Assembly: GCF_000300515.1 (NCBI RefSeq)
Contig: NZ_AMSI01000002.1
Location: 248,001 to 312,000, forward strand
Source of the DNA: Nitratireductor indicus C115
Lineage (GTDB): Bacteria > Pseudomonadota > Alphaproteobacteria > Rhizobiales > Rhizobiaceae
DNA length: 64,000 nucleotides
Direction: 5' to 3'
Made by a program: the position numbers and the translations under genes
Part shown: one piece after another, positions 1-8,482 of the stretch
Layout of the letters: each line of letters opens with the position of its first letter
Numbering within the stretch: the stretch's first letter is position 1
The notes under the pieces: generated by a model
Database searches by the model: none
Seen by the model: the letters and a program-made list of their open reading frames with translations, nothing else
Told to the model about the DNA's origin: nothing

Positions 1-245
1 CCGAAACGAGCGAGATCGATCGCGACAAGATTACGCCGGAGAGCCACACGATCGACGACCTGGGCATCGACAGCCTGGACTTCCTCGACATCGTATTCGC
101 CATCGACAAGGAATTCGGTATCAAAGTTCCGCTCGAGAAGTGGACCCAGGAAGTCAATGACGGCAAGGTTTCGACGGAAGAGTATTTCGTCATGAAGAAC
201 CTGTGCGCCAAGATCGACGAGCTGGTCGCCGCCAAGGCCGCCTGA
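1..245 (+). CDS. acpXL: AcpXL acyl carrier protein for very-long-chain fatty acids (3' part)
   Basis: The last 80 residues of a special acyl carrier protein are visible; the start lies left of the window. The phosphopantetheine attachment site is the Ser in [10 protein letters not shown], and the sequence then shows the acidic helix II ([12 protein letters not shown]) and a basic/charged C-terminus ending in AAKAA. In rhizobia and Brucella, AcpXL carries the 27-hydroxyoctacosanoate chain that LpxXL puts on lipid A. The downstream genes (two ketosynthases, a dehydrogenase and lpxXL) are the known partners of that pathway, which supports the name. It is probably the first gene of an operon running to about 4.9 kb. 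Confidence 0.93.
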   Translation, partial: ETSEIDRDKITPESHTIDDLGIDSLDFLDIVFAIDKEFGIKVPLEKWTQEVNDGKVSTEEYFVMKNLCAKIDELVAAKAA

Positions 246-256
246 TCACCGGTTTA

Positions 257-274
257 TTGCCCGTTTTTCGGCAA
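257..274 (+). other. Small stem-loop after acpXL
   Basis: TTGCC and GGCAA pair around a T-rich loop, in the 63-nt gap between acpXL and the first ketosynthase gene. It lacks a T-run after the stem, so it is not a good terminator; it could be an attenuator or a 3'-end stabiliser that lets acpXL be expressed above the rest of the operon. This is inference from position only. Confidence 0.3.
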
Positions 275-308
275 AGCAGTATCTAGAAGCATGTCTTGAG
301 AGGATGGA

Positions 309-1496
309 ATGAGCCCGCGCGACGTTGTCATCACCGGCATGGGCATCGTCTCCTCGCTTGGCGAAGGGGTGGATGCGCACTGGAAGGCCCTGACGGCGGC
401 AAAGCCCGCCCCTGTCGTGGATCCCGAGCGCTTTGCGCCCTACACGATCCATCCGCTGCCCGAGATCGACTGGAGCCAGCAGATTCCGCGGCGCGGTGAT
501 CAGCGTCAGATGGAAACCTGGCAACGCTTGGGCACCTATGCGGCAGGTCTGGCGCTCGACGATGCCGGCTTGAAGGATGACGAGGCGCTGTGCTCCTCCA
601 TGGACATGGTGGTCGCCGCCGGTGGCGGCGAGCGCGACGAGACCGTGGACGAAGCAATCCTCAACGCCTCCCTGTCGCGAAACGACCATGACGTTCTCCT
701 CAACGAGAAGCTGACCACCGAACTGCGCCCGACACTCTTTCTGGCCCAGCTTTCGAACCTGCTCGCCGGCAACATCTCCATCGTCCACAAGGTGACCGGT
801 TCGTCCCGCACCTTCATGGGCGAGGAAGGTGCGGGCGTTTCAGCGATAGAGACGGCAGCCGCGCGCATCCGGTCTGGTCAGTCCTCGCATCTTCTGGTTG
901 GTGCCGCCTTCCAGACCGAGCATTCCGACATGCTCCTGGCCTATGAGCTCGCCGGCTTCCTGCATCGCGAGAATTGGAAGCCCGTCTGGCAGCGCGAAGG
1001 CGCGCAGGGCGGCGGCGTCATTACAGGCTCGGGTGCTGCCTTCCTGGTTCTGGAATCGCGTGAGCATGCCGAAAGACGCGGCCGCGAGGCCTATGCGGCG
1101 ATAGGCCCGGTGGTCTCCCGCCGCAGCCGTCGCAAGGCCGCGCCTCTTGCCGGCGACCTTTCGGCAATGCTTGAGGCGCTGTCTCTTCCCGAAGGACCCT
1201 TGATGTCGATTTCAGGTGCTTCGGGCGCCCATGAAGCGACCGTGGCTGAAGCCGAAGCGATGGCCGCCAAAGGTAATATCGTTCCGCGCGCTTTCTCTTC
1301 ACTCACGGGTCATCTGAAGGAAGCGCAATTTCCCTTCGCGGTGGCACTGGCTGCACTGGCCGTGCACCACGGCAAGGCGTTTCCGGCCTTCGACCCGGAA
1401 AAGGAAGCCGCCTTTGATGGCAAGCCGGAGGCGGTTCTGGCAACAGCGGTGGGCTATCATTGCTTTGAGGGAATGGGAGTGGTTACCAGGGCCTGA
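309..1496 (+). CDS. Beta-ketoacyl-ACP synthase-like protein lacking the catalytic Cys (FabF2XL-like, chain-length-factor-like)
   Basis: 395 residues with a thiolase-fold ketosynthase pattern: N-terminal VVITGMGIVSSLGEG and the mid-domain GSGAAFLVLE. Aligned with the next gene, the catalytic Cys position (TACASG in the neighbour) is held by Glu173 in GEEGAGVSAI, and the first catalytic His motif (NAHGTST) is replaced by SGASGAHEAT. Only the later His in LTGHLKEA is kept. So the protein should not condense acyl chains by the normal route. The sister gene right behind it is intact, so a heterodimer in which this subunit acts like the KS-beta/chain-length factor of type II polyketide synthases is the simplest reading. 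Its place in the acpXL-lpxXL cluster matches rhizobial fabF2XL. Start ATG with GAGAGG upstream. Confidence 0.85.
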   Translation: MSPRDVVITGMGIVSSLGEGVDAHWKALTAAKPAPVVDPERFAPYTIHPLPEIDWSQQIPRRGDQRQMETWQRLGTYAAGLALDDAGLKDDEALCSSMDMVVAAGGGERDETVDEAILNASLSRNDHDVLLNEKLTTELRPTLFLAQLSNLLAGNISIVHKVTGSSRTFMGEEGAGVSAIETAAARIRSGQSSHLLVGAAFQTEHSDMLLAYELAGFLHRENWKPVWQREGAQGGGVITGSGAAFLVLESREHAERRGREAYAAIGPVVSRRSRRKAAPLAGDLSAMLEALSLPEGPLMSISGASGAHEATVAEAEAMAAKGNIVPRAFSSLTGHLKEAQFPFAVALAALAVHHGKAFPAFDPEKEAAFDGKPEAVLATAVGYHCFEGMGVVTRA

Positions 1497-1541
1497 CCCC
1501 GGTTTCCATCTCGGTTTCCCGGCAAGAAAGAGAGCGATCAG

Positions 1542-2810
1542 GTGAAAACGACCGATAGTTTTGGAAGGCCCGTGGTTGCCGTTACCGGCATGGGCGTGGT
1601 GACGTCGCTCGGCCAGGGCCGCGAAGACAACTGGAACGCACTCATCAGCGGCCGCTCTGGCATTCACCCCATCACGCGTTTCCCCGTCGATCATCTGGCG
1701 ACGACAATCGCCGGAACCGTGGATTTCCTGCCGGCCAGCAATCGCGGCGCAAGCGCCCTCACCTTCGAGCTCGCCCATCTGGCAGCGGCGGAAGCCGTCG
1801 GCCAGTCGGGCTTTCCCGACAGCGATTTTGCCGGACCGCTTTTCCTTGCAGCCCCGCCGGTCGAACTTGACTGGCATCACCGGCTTTCCCTCTATGCCGG
1901 CGCGCAGAAGCATCACGGCAACAAGGACCTGATCGAGGCGGCACGCACCGCCCACGCTCTCGAGTTCTTCGAAGAAAGCCAGTTCGCCACCATCGCCGAC
2001 CGGCTGGCCGAGACGTTCGGCACGCGCGGCCTTCCGATCACGCTTTCGACCGCCTGTGCTTCCGGGGCCACCGCCATCCAGCTCGGCATCGAGGCGATCC
2101 GCCGTGGCGAATGCGACCGCGCGCTGGCAATCGGCGCCGATGGATCGGCCACCGCGGAGGCGCTGATCCGCTTCTCGCTCCTTTCGGCGCTGACCACGCA
2201 AAACGAGTTCCCTGAAAAGGCCTCGCGTCCCTTCTCCAAGGACCGAAGTGGCTTTGTGCTGGCAGAGGGCGCGGGCGCGCTGGTGCTCGAATCGCTCGAA
2301 AGCGCCAGGGCGCGCGGTGCCGAAATCCTCGGCATCATGCGCGGCTGCGGTGAAAAGGCAGACGACTTCCATCGGACCCGTTCCAAGCCGGACGGCTCGC
2401 CGGCCATCGGTGCTGTCCGTGCCGCACTCTCGGATGCGGGCATGTCGGAGGACGAGGTGGAATATGTCAACGCTCACGGCACCTCGACGCCTGAGAACGA
2501 CAAGATGGAGCATCTCTCGCTGTCCACCGTCTTCGGCGAGCGTATCAAGAACCTGCCGATCTCCTCCAACAAGTCTATGATCGGTCACACTCTTTCGGCG
2601 GCCGGCGCCGTGGAGGCCGTGTTCTCGCTGATGACCATGCGAGAGGGCGTCATTCCCCCGACCATCAACTACGACACGCCGGACCCGGCCATCGAGCTTG
2701 ATGTGGTGCCCAACCGCAAGCGCGAAGCACAGGTCTCGACCGTCCTGTCCAACTCCTTCGGGTTCGGAGGCCAGAACACCTGCCTTGTCATGGCGCGTGA
2801 ACCGGTCTAG
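1542..2810 (+). CDS. Beta-ketoacyl-ACP synthase, intact (FabF1XL-like)
   Basis: 422 residues; condenses acyl-ACP with malonyl-ACP, here most likely to extend AcpXL-bound chains to C26-C28. The full KAS triad is present: Cys172 in STACASG, His312 in NAHGTST and His349 in MIGHTLSAAG, with the end motif NSFGFGGQN. It starts at a GTG (RBS AAGAGAG about 9 nt upstream). The gap from the preceding degenerate KS is 45 nt, so they are surely co-transcribed. The gene ends TAGAGCACTTCGCAATC, similar to the dispersed repeat found after several other genes here. A primary-metabolism FabF is less likely given the neighbours. Confidence 0.9.
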   Translation: MKTTDSFGRPVVAVTGMGVVTSLGQGREDNWNALISGRSGIHPITRFPVDHLATTIAGTVDFLPASNRGASALTFELAHLAAAEAVGQSGFPDSDFAGPLFLAAPPVELDWHHRLSLYAGAQKHHGNKDLIEAARTAHALEFFEESQFATIADRLAETFGTRGLPITLSTACASGATAIQLGIEAIRRGECDRALAIGADGSATAEALIRFSLLSALTTQNEFPEKASRPFSKDRSGFVLAEGAGALVLESLESARARGAEILGIMRGCGEKADDFHRTRSKPDGSPAIGAVRAALSDAGMSEDEVEYVNAHGTSTPENDKMEHLSLSTVFGERIKNLPISSNKSMIGHTLSAAGAVEAVFSLMTMREGVIPPTINYDTPDPAIELDVVPNRKREAQVSTVLSNSFGFGGQNTCLVMAREPV

Positions 2811-2949
2811 AGCACTTCGCAATCGGGACATCGCTCCCAAGCGCCGCAAAGCGCGGCAAAGGACAACAAGATAAGCGTCGCTTTGGCGCCCGTCTGGACG
2901 CATGGCCTTGCGAACGCCTTCCGGACGGCAGGAACCAGCGGAAGATTTC

Positions 2950-3978
2950 ATGCGCGCATTGCAACTCGTCGCGGATCGCAAGCTCGAAACCGTCGACCTC
3001 CCGCCGCCTCCGGCCCCTGGCCAGGGCGAAGTGACGCTGAAGATCAGCGCGGTCGCTCTGAACCATATCGATGTCTGGGGTTGGCGCGGCATGGCGTTTG
3101 CCAAGCGCAAGATGCCACTCGTGGTGGGTGCGGAAGCTTCCGGCGTGGTGGAAGCGGTCGGTCCGGGTGTCGGCAATCTCCTGCCCGGCCAGCTCGTTTC
3201 CATCTATGGCGCGCGCACCTGCGGGCTTTGCCGCCCCTGCCGTGAAGGCCGCGATAACCTGTGCGAACATGTCTCCGGCGTTCATGGCTTTCACCTCGAT
3301 GGCTTCGCGCAGGAGAAGATCAACCTGCCGGCACGCCTTCTGGTGCCGGCTCCTCCCGGCGTCGATGCGGTCGGTGCGGCCGTTGCGCCGGTTACCTTCG
3401 GGACGGTCGAGCACATGCTGTTCGACAATGCAAAGCTTGAGCCGGGCGAGACGATTCTGGTTCAGGCCGGCGGTTCGGGCATCGGCAGCGCGGCCATCCA
3501 GCTTGCCAAGCGCATGGGCTGCACCGTCATCACCACGGTGGGCTCGAACGACAAGATCGAGAAGGCCAAGGCGCTCGGCGCCGATCACGTGATCAACTAC
3601 CGCGAGGACCGTTTCGAGGGCGTGGTACGAAAGATCACGAAGAAGCGCGGCGTCGACGTGGTCTTCGAACATGTGGGCGCCGACACCTGGGCAGGCTCGC
3701 TGCTTTCGTTGAAGCGCGGCGGACGTCTCGTCACCTGCGGTTCAACCTCCGGCGTCTCCACCAGCATGAACCTGATGCAGCTCTTCCAGCAACAGCTCAA
3801 GCTGTTCGGCTCCTTCGGCTGCCGCATGGAGAACATGGCGGACGCCATGCAGAAGATGGCCGCCGGCATCGTCTCCCCGGTCATCGACACCGAGGTCGGC
3901 TTCGACGACATCGGCGTGGCGCTCGAACGCATGGAAGGCCGCGACGTCTTCGGCAAGATCATCCTGCGGGTCGACTGA
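2950..3978 (+). CDS. Zinc-type alcohol dehydrogenase-like oxidoreductase of the acpXL cluster
   Basis: 342 residues, medium-chain dehydrogenase/reductase family. It has the GroES-like N-terminal domain with the structural zinc cluster CGLCRPCREGRDNLC (about residues 87-101) and the Rossmann segment AGGSGIGSAAIQLAKRMG. The catalytic zinc ligands are not the classic Cys; the motif is NHIDVW, as in crotonyl/quinone-reductase-like members. In the rhizobial VLCFA cluster the equivalent gene (adh2XL) is thought to supply an enoyl- or keto-reductase step. The ATG at 2950 fits the family N-terminus (MRALQLV) and has GGAAG nearby; an in-frame ATG at 2902 would add 16 residues of no clear homology. The 139-nt gap before it contains no gene. 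Confidence 0.85.
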   Translation: MRALQLVADRKLETVDLPPPPAPGQGEVTLKISAVALNHIDVWGWRGMAFAKRKMPLVVGAEASGVVEAVGPGVGNLLPGQLVSIYGARTCGLCRPCREGRDNLCEHVSGVHGFHLDGFAQEKINLPARLLVPAPPGVDAVGAAVAPVTFGTVEHMLFDNAKLEPGETILVQAGGSGIGSAAIQLAKRMGCTVITTVGSNDKIEKAKALGADHVINYREDRFEGVVRKITKKRGVDVVFEHVGADTWAGSLLSLKRGGRLVTCGSTSGVSTSMNLMQLFQQQLKLFGSFGCRMENMADAMQKMAAGIVSPVIDTEVGFDDIGVALERMEGRDVFGKIILRVD

Positions 3979-3986
3979 CACCAGGG

Positions 3987-4907
3987 ATGAAGCGCTTTCT
4001 CTTTCTCCTCGGCAAAAGGCTGAAAAAGGTCGAGTACTGGCTGACGGCCAAGCTCATCATCGCCGTCCTCACGCTGCTGCGCATGCTGCCGCCCGAGCGT
4101 GCTCTCAATCTCGCCGACCGCATCGCCCGGCGCCTTGGGCCGTTTGTCGGCCGCCACCGGCTGGCGCTCGACAATCTCCGTCACGCCTATCCCGAAAAGA
4201 GCGCGGAAGAAATCGAGGCCATCGCCCTCGACATGTGGGGCAACATGGCCCGCCTCGCAGTCGAATATGTTTTTCTCGACAAGCTCTTCGATTTCGATCC
4301 GGAAGCCGAAACGCCGGGCCGCGTTGAGGTCAACGGCATCGATGTCTTCGTCAAGCTGCGCGAGGAAGCCGGCAAGCCGCATATCTTCTTCACCGGTCAC
4401 CTCGGAAATTTCGAGTTTCTGCCGATTGCCGCCGCCAAATTCGGGCTTGCCGCGACATCGCTCTTCCGACCGCCGAACAACACCTATGTTGCGGACTACA
4501 TCCTCAAGACCCGGCAGAGCGCCATGGGCGGCCTTGTGCCCTCTCAGGCCGGCGCGGCACTACAGCTTGCCCGTGTTCTCGACGAAGGCGGCAATATAGG
4601 CGTTCTGGTGGATCAGAAATTCCAGAAGGGCGTGCGCACGCGCTTCTTCGGGAGGGAATGCCTGACCAACCCGCTTCTGCCCAAGCTTGCACGGCAATAT
4701 GATTGCGACGTCTACCCTGCCCGCTGCATCCGACTTCCCGGCGGCCGCTACCGGCTCGTGGTGGAAGACAAGGTCAGCCTGCCGCGCGACAAGGACGGCG
4801 TCATCGATATTGCGGCCAGCGCCCAGCTTCTCAATGACACGGTCGAGCGGTGGGTACGCGAAGACCCAGGCCAGTGGATGTGGTTCCACAAGCGCTGGGC
4901 CATGTAG
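3987..4907 (+). CDS. lpxXL: Lipid A very-long-chain acyltransferase LpxXL
   Basis: 306 residues, lysophospholipid acyltransferase (HtrB/LpxL/MsbB) family. The catalytic H-x4-E motif is His138-Glu143 in FTGHLGNFEF, and a hydrophobic N-terminal anchor lies near residues 20-35. It transfers the AcpXL-bound very long acyl chain to the lipid A precursor at the inner face of the cytoplasmic membrane. It starts 8 nt after the dehydrogenase and closes the operon. The general family call is sure; the XL assignment rests on operon context, because rhizobia also carry ordinary LpxL. Confidence 0.9.
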   Translation: MKRFLFLLGKRLKKVEYWLTAKLIIAVLTLLRMLPPERALNLADRIARRLGPFVGRHRLALDNLRHAYPEKSAEEIEAIALDMWGNMARLAVEYVFLDKLFDFDPEAETPGRVEVNGIDVFVKLREEAGKPHIFFTGHLGNFEFLPIAAAKFGLAATSLFRPPNNTYVADYILKTRQSAMGGLVPSQAGAALQLARVLDEGGNIGVLVDQKFQKGVRTRFFGRECLTNPLLPKLARQYDCDVYPARCIRLPGGRYRLVVEDKVSLPRDKDGVIDIAASAQLLNDTVERWVREDPGQWMWFHKRWAM

Positions 4908-4916
4908 GCACCATGT

Positions 4917-4935
4917 CGGCAGGTTGTTCCTGCCG
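4917..4935. terminator. Stem-loop between convergent lpxXL and L,D-transpeptidase genes
   Basis: CGGCAGG TTGTT CCTGCCG forms a perfect 7-bp stem in the 47-nt gap between two converging genes. There is no T-run on either side, so it is at best a weak or Rho-assisted two-way terminator. Confidence 0.4.
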
Positions 4936-4954
4936 CAATACGGTTTGCTTCACG

Positions 4955-5386
4955 TCAATCCGTAACGACGATGCGCGTATTTCCCGGTCCCGCTCTTTGA
5001 ACCAGGGAATAGAGCCGTGCGGCGTTCGCCGTATGAAGGCGCACGCAGCCGTGCGAAGCGGGTCGCCCAAGACGCGAGACGGCATTGGTGCCATGGATCG
5101 CATAACCACCATGATAGAAGATCGAGTAAGGCATCGGCGACATGTCGTATTTGCGCGAATGCCACATCTTGTGCATGCGTTTGGGTTTCCATTGCCCGCG
5201 CGGCGTCACATAGCCCTTGCGCGCAGTGGACACCCGCCAGCGGTGGAGCACACGCCCCCCTTGCGTAACCGTCATTTCCTGTTTGGAAAGGCTCACGCGG
5301 GCCACGAGATTGGCCGCAAGACCTTCAGCGGCACCCCCGACCAAAATAAGCCCGGACACTGCCAAAGCATAGAAGAAGCTCTTCAT
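4955..5386 (-). CDS. L,D-transpeptidase (YkuD family), periplasmic
   Basis: 143 residues with a signal peptide (hydrophobic 5-20, AEGLAAN cleavage region) and one YkuD domain. The catalytic motif is His98-Gly99 followed by SHGCVRLH with Cys114. Such enzymes make 3-3 cross-links in peptidoglycan or attach lipoproteins to it, and are very numerous in Hyphomicrobiales. The protein is a minimal catalytic domain without a LysM or PG-binding module. It converges on lpxXL and diverges from the M20 peptidase gene, so it is likely a single-gene unit. The 181-nt gap to the right holds its promoter and that of the M20 gene; nothing else is visible there. Confidence 0.9.
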   Translation of the reverse strand: MKSFFYALAVSGLILVGGAAEGLAANLVARVSLSKQEMTVTQGGRVLHRWRVSTARKGYVTPRGQWKPKRMHKMWHSRKYDMSPMPYSIFYHGGYAIHGTNAVSRLGRPASHGCVRLHTANAARLYSLVQRAGPGNTRIVVTD

Positions 5387-5567
5387 ATCCGCCCCCAGTT
5401 TTTCCCTCTTTCATCCTTTGCGAAATCACATTCTATTTTGAAATGGTTACAAACTTTAAAATACACCTATAGATGCTCCCATTCGCGCTGAGCGCGCAAG
5501 CAGGCTCCTGTCACAATCGCGTGTAGACCGCCTTGCAAAGCCCCTCGGGGAAAGCTCTACTGCCGCC

Positions 5568-6851
5568 ATGAACGAACAGCTCGCCCTTGCCGTTCGCGGC
5601 CGCACCGATGACCTGGTTGCCCTGACAACCGACCTGATCCGTTTCCCGACGGTCAATCCGCCGGGAGAGGCTTACACACCCTGTGCCGAGTATATCGGCC
5701 GCCGTCTTGCCCGCAGCGGCTTTGCCATCCGGTATGTGCGCGGCGAAGGAGCGCCGGGAGACAGCGACCGCTATCCGCGCACCAATGTCATCGCCCGCCG
5801 CGAAGGGCGCGCGCCGGGCGTGACCGTGCATTTCAATTCACATATCGACGTGGTGGAGGCCGGCGACGGGTGGAGCGTGGATCCCTTCGCCGGCAAGGTC
5901 CGAGACGGGCGCGTCTATGGGCGCGGCGCCTGCGACATGAAGGGCGGTCTTGCGGCTTCCATCGTCGCGGCCGAGGCTTTCATGGCCGTCTATCCCGATT
6001 TTCCCGGCGCGATCGAGATTTCCGGCACCGCGGACGAAGAATCGGGCGGCTTCGGTGGCGTCGCATATCTTGCCCGCGAGGGCTTCTTCTCGAAACCGCG
6101 CGTCGATCACGTGATTATCCCCGAGCCGCTCAACAAGGACCGTATCTGCCTTGGCCACCGCGGCGTCTGGTGGGCTGAGATCGAGACTCATGGTGCGATT
6201 GCACATGGAGCCATGCCGTTTCTCGGCGATTCGGCGATCCGCCACATGGGAGCGGTGCTGCATGCTTTCGAGGAGGAGCTGTTCCCCGCCCTCGACCGCA
6301 AGGAGACACGCATGCCCGTCGTTCCGGAGGGCGCGCGCCGTTCCACCCTCAACCTGAACTCGGTTCATGGTGGGCAGACGGAAGATTTCTTTCCCGGACT
6401 TCCTGCGCCGAACGTCGCCGATTCCTGCCGCCTCGTGCTCGACCGCCGCTTCCTGATCGAGGAAAACATCGCCGAAGTGAAGGGCGAGGTCATATCGATC
6501 CTCGAAAAGCTGAAGCGGGAACGGCCCAAATTCGATTACGCCATTCGAGACCTCATGGAGGTTCTTCCCTTGATGACCGAGCGCGACGCTCCCGTACCGA
6601 GCGCCATCGCGGCTGGTATCCGCGAAGTGTTCGGCAAGGAGCCGGAATATGTCATTTCGCCGGGAACCTATGACCAGAAGCATATTTCGCGCATCGGCCA
6701 TCTGCACGATTGCGTGGCCTATGGTCCAGGCATACTCGACCTTGCCCACCAGCCCGACGAATGGGTCGGCATCGAGGACATGGTGCAGTCGGCCACCGTC
6801 ATGGCCATGAGCCTCGACGTGCTTCTGCGGGGCGCGCGCGCTCCAGGTTGA
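5568..6851 (+). CDS. M20 family metallopeptidase/deacylase (ArgE/DapE-like)
   Basis: 427 residues, zinc-dependent M20 family. Visible are the metal/active-site blocks HFNSHIDVV (His92), YGRGACDMKGG (Asp123) and SGTADEESGG (Glu157-Glu158), and a C-terminal DLAHQPDE with the last His ligand. No signal peptide, so cytoplasmic. The family removes acyl groups from N-acyl amino acids or trims peptides; the exact substrate cannot be read. It is followed, 83 nt later, by a complete oligopeptide-type ABC importer on the same strand, which suggests import of an acylated or short peptide compound that this enzyme then cleaves. Annotations as acetylornithine deacetylase or succinyl-DAP desuccinylase would be only family-level. 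Confidence 0.85.
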   Translation: MNEQLALAVRGRTDDLVALTTDLIRFPTVNPPGEAYTPCAEYIGRRLARSGFAIRYVRGEGAPGDSDRYPRTNVIARREGRAPGVTVHFNSHIDVVEAGDGWSVDPFAGKVRDGRVYGRGACDMKGGLAASIVAAEAFMAVYPDFPGAIEISGTADEESGGFGGVAYLAREGFFSKPRVDHVIIPEPLNKDRICLGHRGVWWAEIETHGAIAHGAMPFLGDSAIRHMGAVLHAFEEELFPALDRKETRMPVVPEGARRSTLNLNSVHGGQTEDFFPGLPAPNVADSCRLVLDRRFLIEENIAEVKGEVISILEKLKRERPKFDYAIRDLMEVLPLMTERDAPVPSAIAAGIREVFGKEPEYVISPGTYDQKHISRIGHLHDCVAYGPGILDLAHQPDEWVGIEDMVQSATVMAMSLDVLLRGARAPG

Positions 6852-6917
6852 GGACAGGCGTGTCCAGACGATTTACTCGCGCGCGAAATCGCGCTTCAAT
6901 CCTCCGCAATTCGGAGG
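6852..6917 (+). other. Three tandem stem-loops between the M20 gene and the binding-protein gene
   Basis: Within 66 nt there are three short perfect hairpins: GGACA/TGTCC (6852-6865), GCGCG/CGCGC (6881-6894) and CCTCCG/CGGAGG (6901-6917). The last ends 17 nt before the start codon of the binding-protein gene. Intercistronic hairpins in front of a solute-binding-protein gene often stabilise that part of the mRNA so it is made in excess; that role is inference. Confidence 0.45.
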
Positions 6918-6934
6918 CTTCCCGGGAGAGAAAC

Positions 6935-8416
6935 ATGAAAACGATCAAGTCCATCATCGGTGGCGCTGCGCTGTTATTGGCAGCGGGCACCGCGGCGCTC
7001 GCCGCACGCACCGATCTCGTCGTGGGCGTCGTTCTCGAACCGCCCCACCTTGATCCGACAGCCAGTGCGGCTGCCGCGATCGATGAGATCGTCTATGCCA
7101 ATCTCTTCCAGGGCCTGACCCGTGTCGGCCGCAATGGCGCGGTGGAGCCCTCGCTGGCTGAGAGCTGGGACGTTTCGGAAGACGGCAAGGTCTATACGTT
7201 CAAACTCCATACGGGCGTCAAGTTTCATGACGGTACGGATTTCGACGCCGAGGACGTGAAATTCACGCTCGACCGCGCACGCGCCGAGGATTCGACCAAC
7301 GCCCAGAAGCAGCTCTTCGCCGCCATCGATACGGTCGAAGCAGTCGATCCACAGACGGTTAAGGTCACCCTCAAGACACCGCAGGGCGCCTTCCTCTACA
7401 ATATGGGCTGGGGCGATGCCGTGATCGTCGCGCCTGAATCCGCCGACGGCAACAAGGAAAAGCCCATCGGCACCGGCCCCTTCAAATTCGACAGCTGGGC
7501 CAAGGGCTCGGCGGTTCGCCTGGTGCGCAATCCCGACTACTGGGGCGATCCGGTGGCGCTGGAGAAGGCGGAATTCCGCATCGTTCCGGACGCCGCCGCA
7601 GCAATCCCCGCCCTCTTATCGGGCGACGTCCAGGCGTTCCCGCAAATGCCCGTCGGGGACGCTCTTTCACAGATCGAGAGCGACCCGCGCTTTGTCGTCA
7701 AGATCGGCGCAACGGAGGGTGAGACCATCCTCGCCATGAACAACGGCAAGGAACCCTTCAACAATCTGAAGGTGCGCCAGGCGATTGCCCACGCGCTCAA
7801 CCGGCCCGAAATCATTGCCGGCGCCGGATACAGTGAAGCCCCCGAGATCGGCTCGCATTTCTCGCCGGCAAACTCCGCCTATGTGGACCTGACGGGCACC
7901 TATCCCTACGACCCGGCCAACGCCAAGGAGCTGCTTGCCGAAGCGGGTTACCCGGACGGCTTCAAGGCGACGCTGAAACTGCCGCCCCCGCCCTATGCCC
8001 GCCAGGGCGGCGAAGTGGTGGCTTCGCAATTGCGCCAGATCGGCATCGACCTGCAGATCATCCCGGTCGAATGGGCCCAATGGCTTGAACAGGTGTTCAA
8101 GAACAAGGATTACGATCTGAGCATCGTCTCGCACACCGAGCCGAACGACATCAACATCTACGCCCGTGACGATTACTACTTCAACTATTCCAACCCGGCC
8201 TTCAAGGAAGTCATCAACACGCTGGATGTGACCTCGGACCCGGAACGGCGTGCCGATCTTTATAAGACTGCGCAGAAGATCATCGCGGAAGACGCCGTCA
8301 ACGGCTTCCTGTTCCAGCTTCCCAAGATCGGCGTGTGGGACGCGAAGCTCCAAGGTCTGTGGGAAAATTCCCCCATTCAGGCGAACGACCTGACCGAGGT
8401 GAAATGGACCGATTAG
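6935..8416 (+). CDS. ABC importer periplasmic binding protein, family 5 (peptide/nickel type)
   Basis: 493 residues. A Sec signal peptide (MKTIKSIIGGAALLLAAGTA...ALAA) precedes an SBP_bac_5 domain, recognisable by NLFQGLTRVG, SLAESWDVSEDGKVYTFKL and IGTGPFKFDSW. It binds the substrate in the periplasm and hands it to the two permeases encoded next. The ATG at 6935 has GGGAGAG in front and gives a normal signal peptide; upstream in-frame starts would reach back into the M20 gene. It should be the most abundant product of the operon. Confidence 0.92.
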   Translation: MKTIKSIIGGAALLLAAGTAALAARTDLVVGVVLEPPHLDPTASAAAAIDEIVYANLFQGLTRVGRNGAVEPSLAESWDVSEDGKVYTFKLHTGVKFHDGTDFDAEDVKFTLDRARAEDSTNAQKQLFAAIDTVEAVDPQTVKVTLKTPQGAFLYNMGWGDAVIVAPESADGNKEKPIGTGPFKFDSWAKGSAVRLVRNPDYWGDPVALEKAEFRIVPDAAAAIPALLSGDVQAFPQMPVGDALSQIESDPRFVVKIGATEGETILAMNNGKEPFNNLKVRQAIAHALNRPEIIAGAGYSEAPEIGSHFSPANSAYVDLTGTYPYDPANAKELLAEAGYPDGFKATLKLPPPPYARQGGEVVASQLRQIGIDLQIIPVEWAQWLEQVFKNKDYDLSIVSHTEPNDINIYARDDYYFNYSNPAFKEVINTLDVTSDPERRADLYKTAQKIIAEDAVNGFLFQLPKIGVWDAKLQGLWENSPIQANDLTEVKWTD

Positions 8417-8482
8417 GCCCGTGCCCGGCAAGCGAGCGGCCCTGATGGGCCGCCGCCTCCAATGCCGGGCGGAGCCCTGCCT

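Noticed and set aside
1299-3203. Long open frame on the minus strand across the ketosynthase genes
   Set aside because: It is antisense to two well-recognised genes, is rich in Arg/Gly/His with no domain, and has no RBS. It is a by-product of high-GC codon use.
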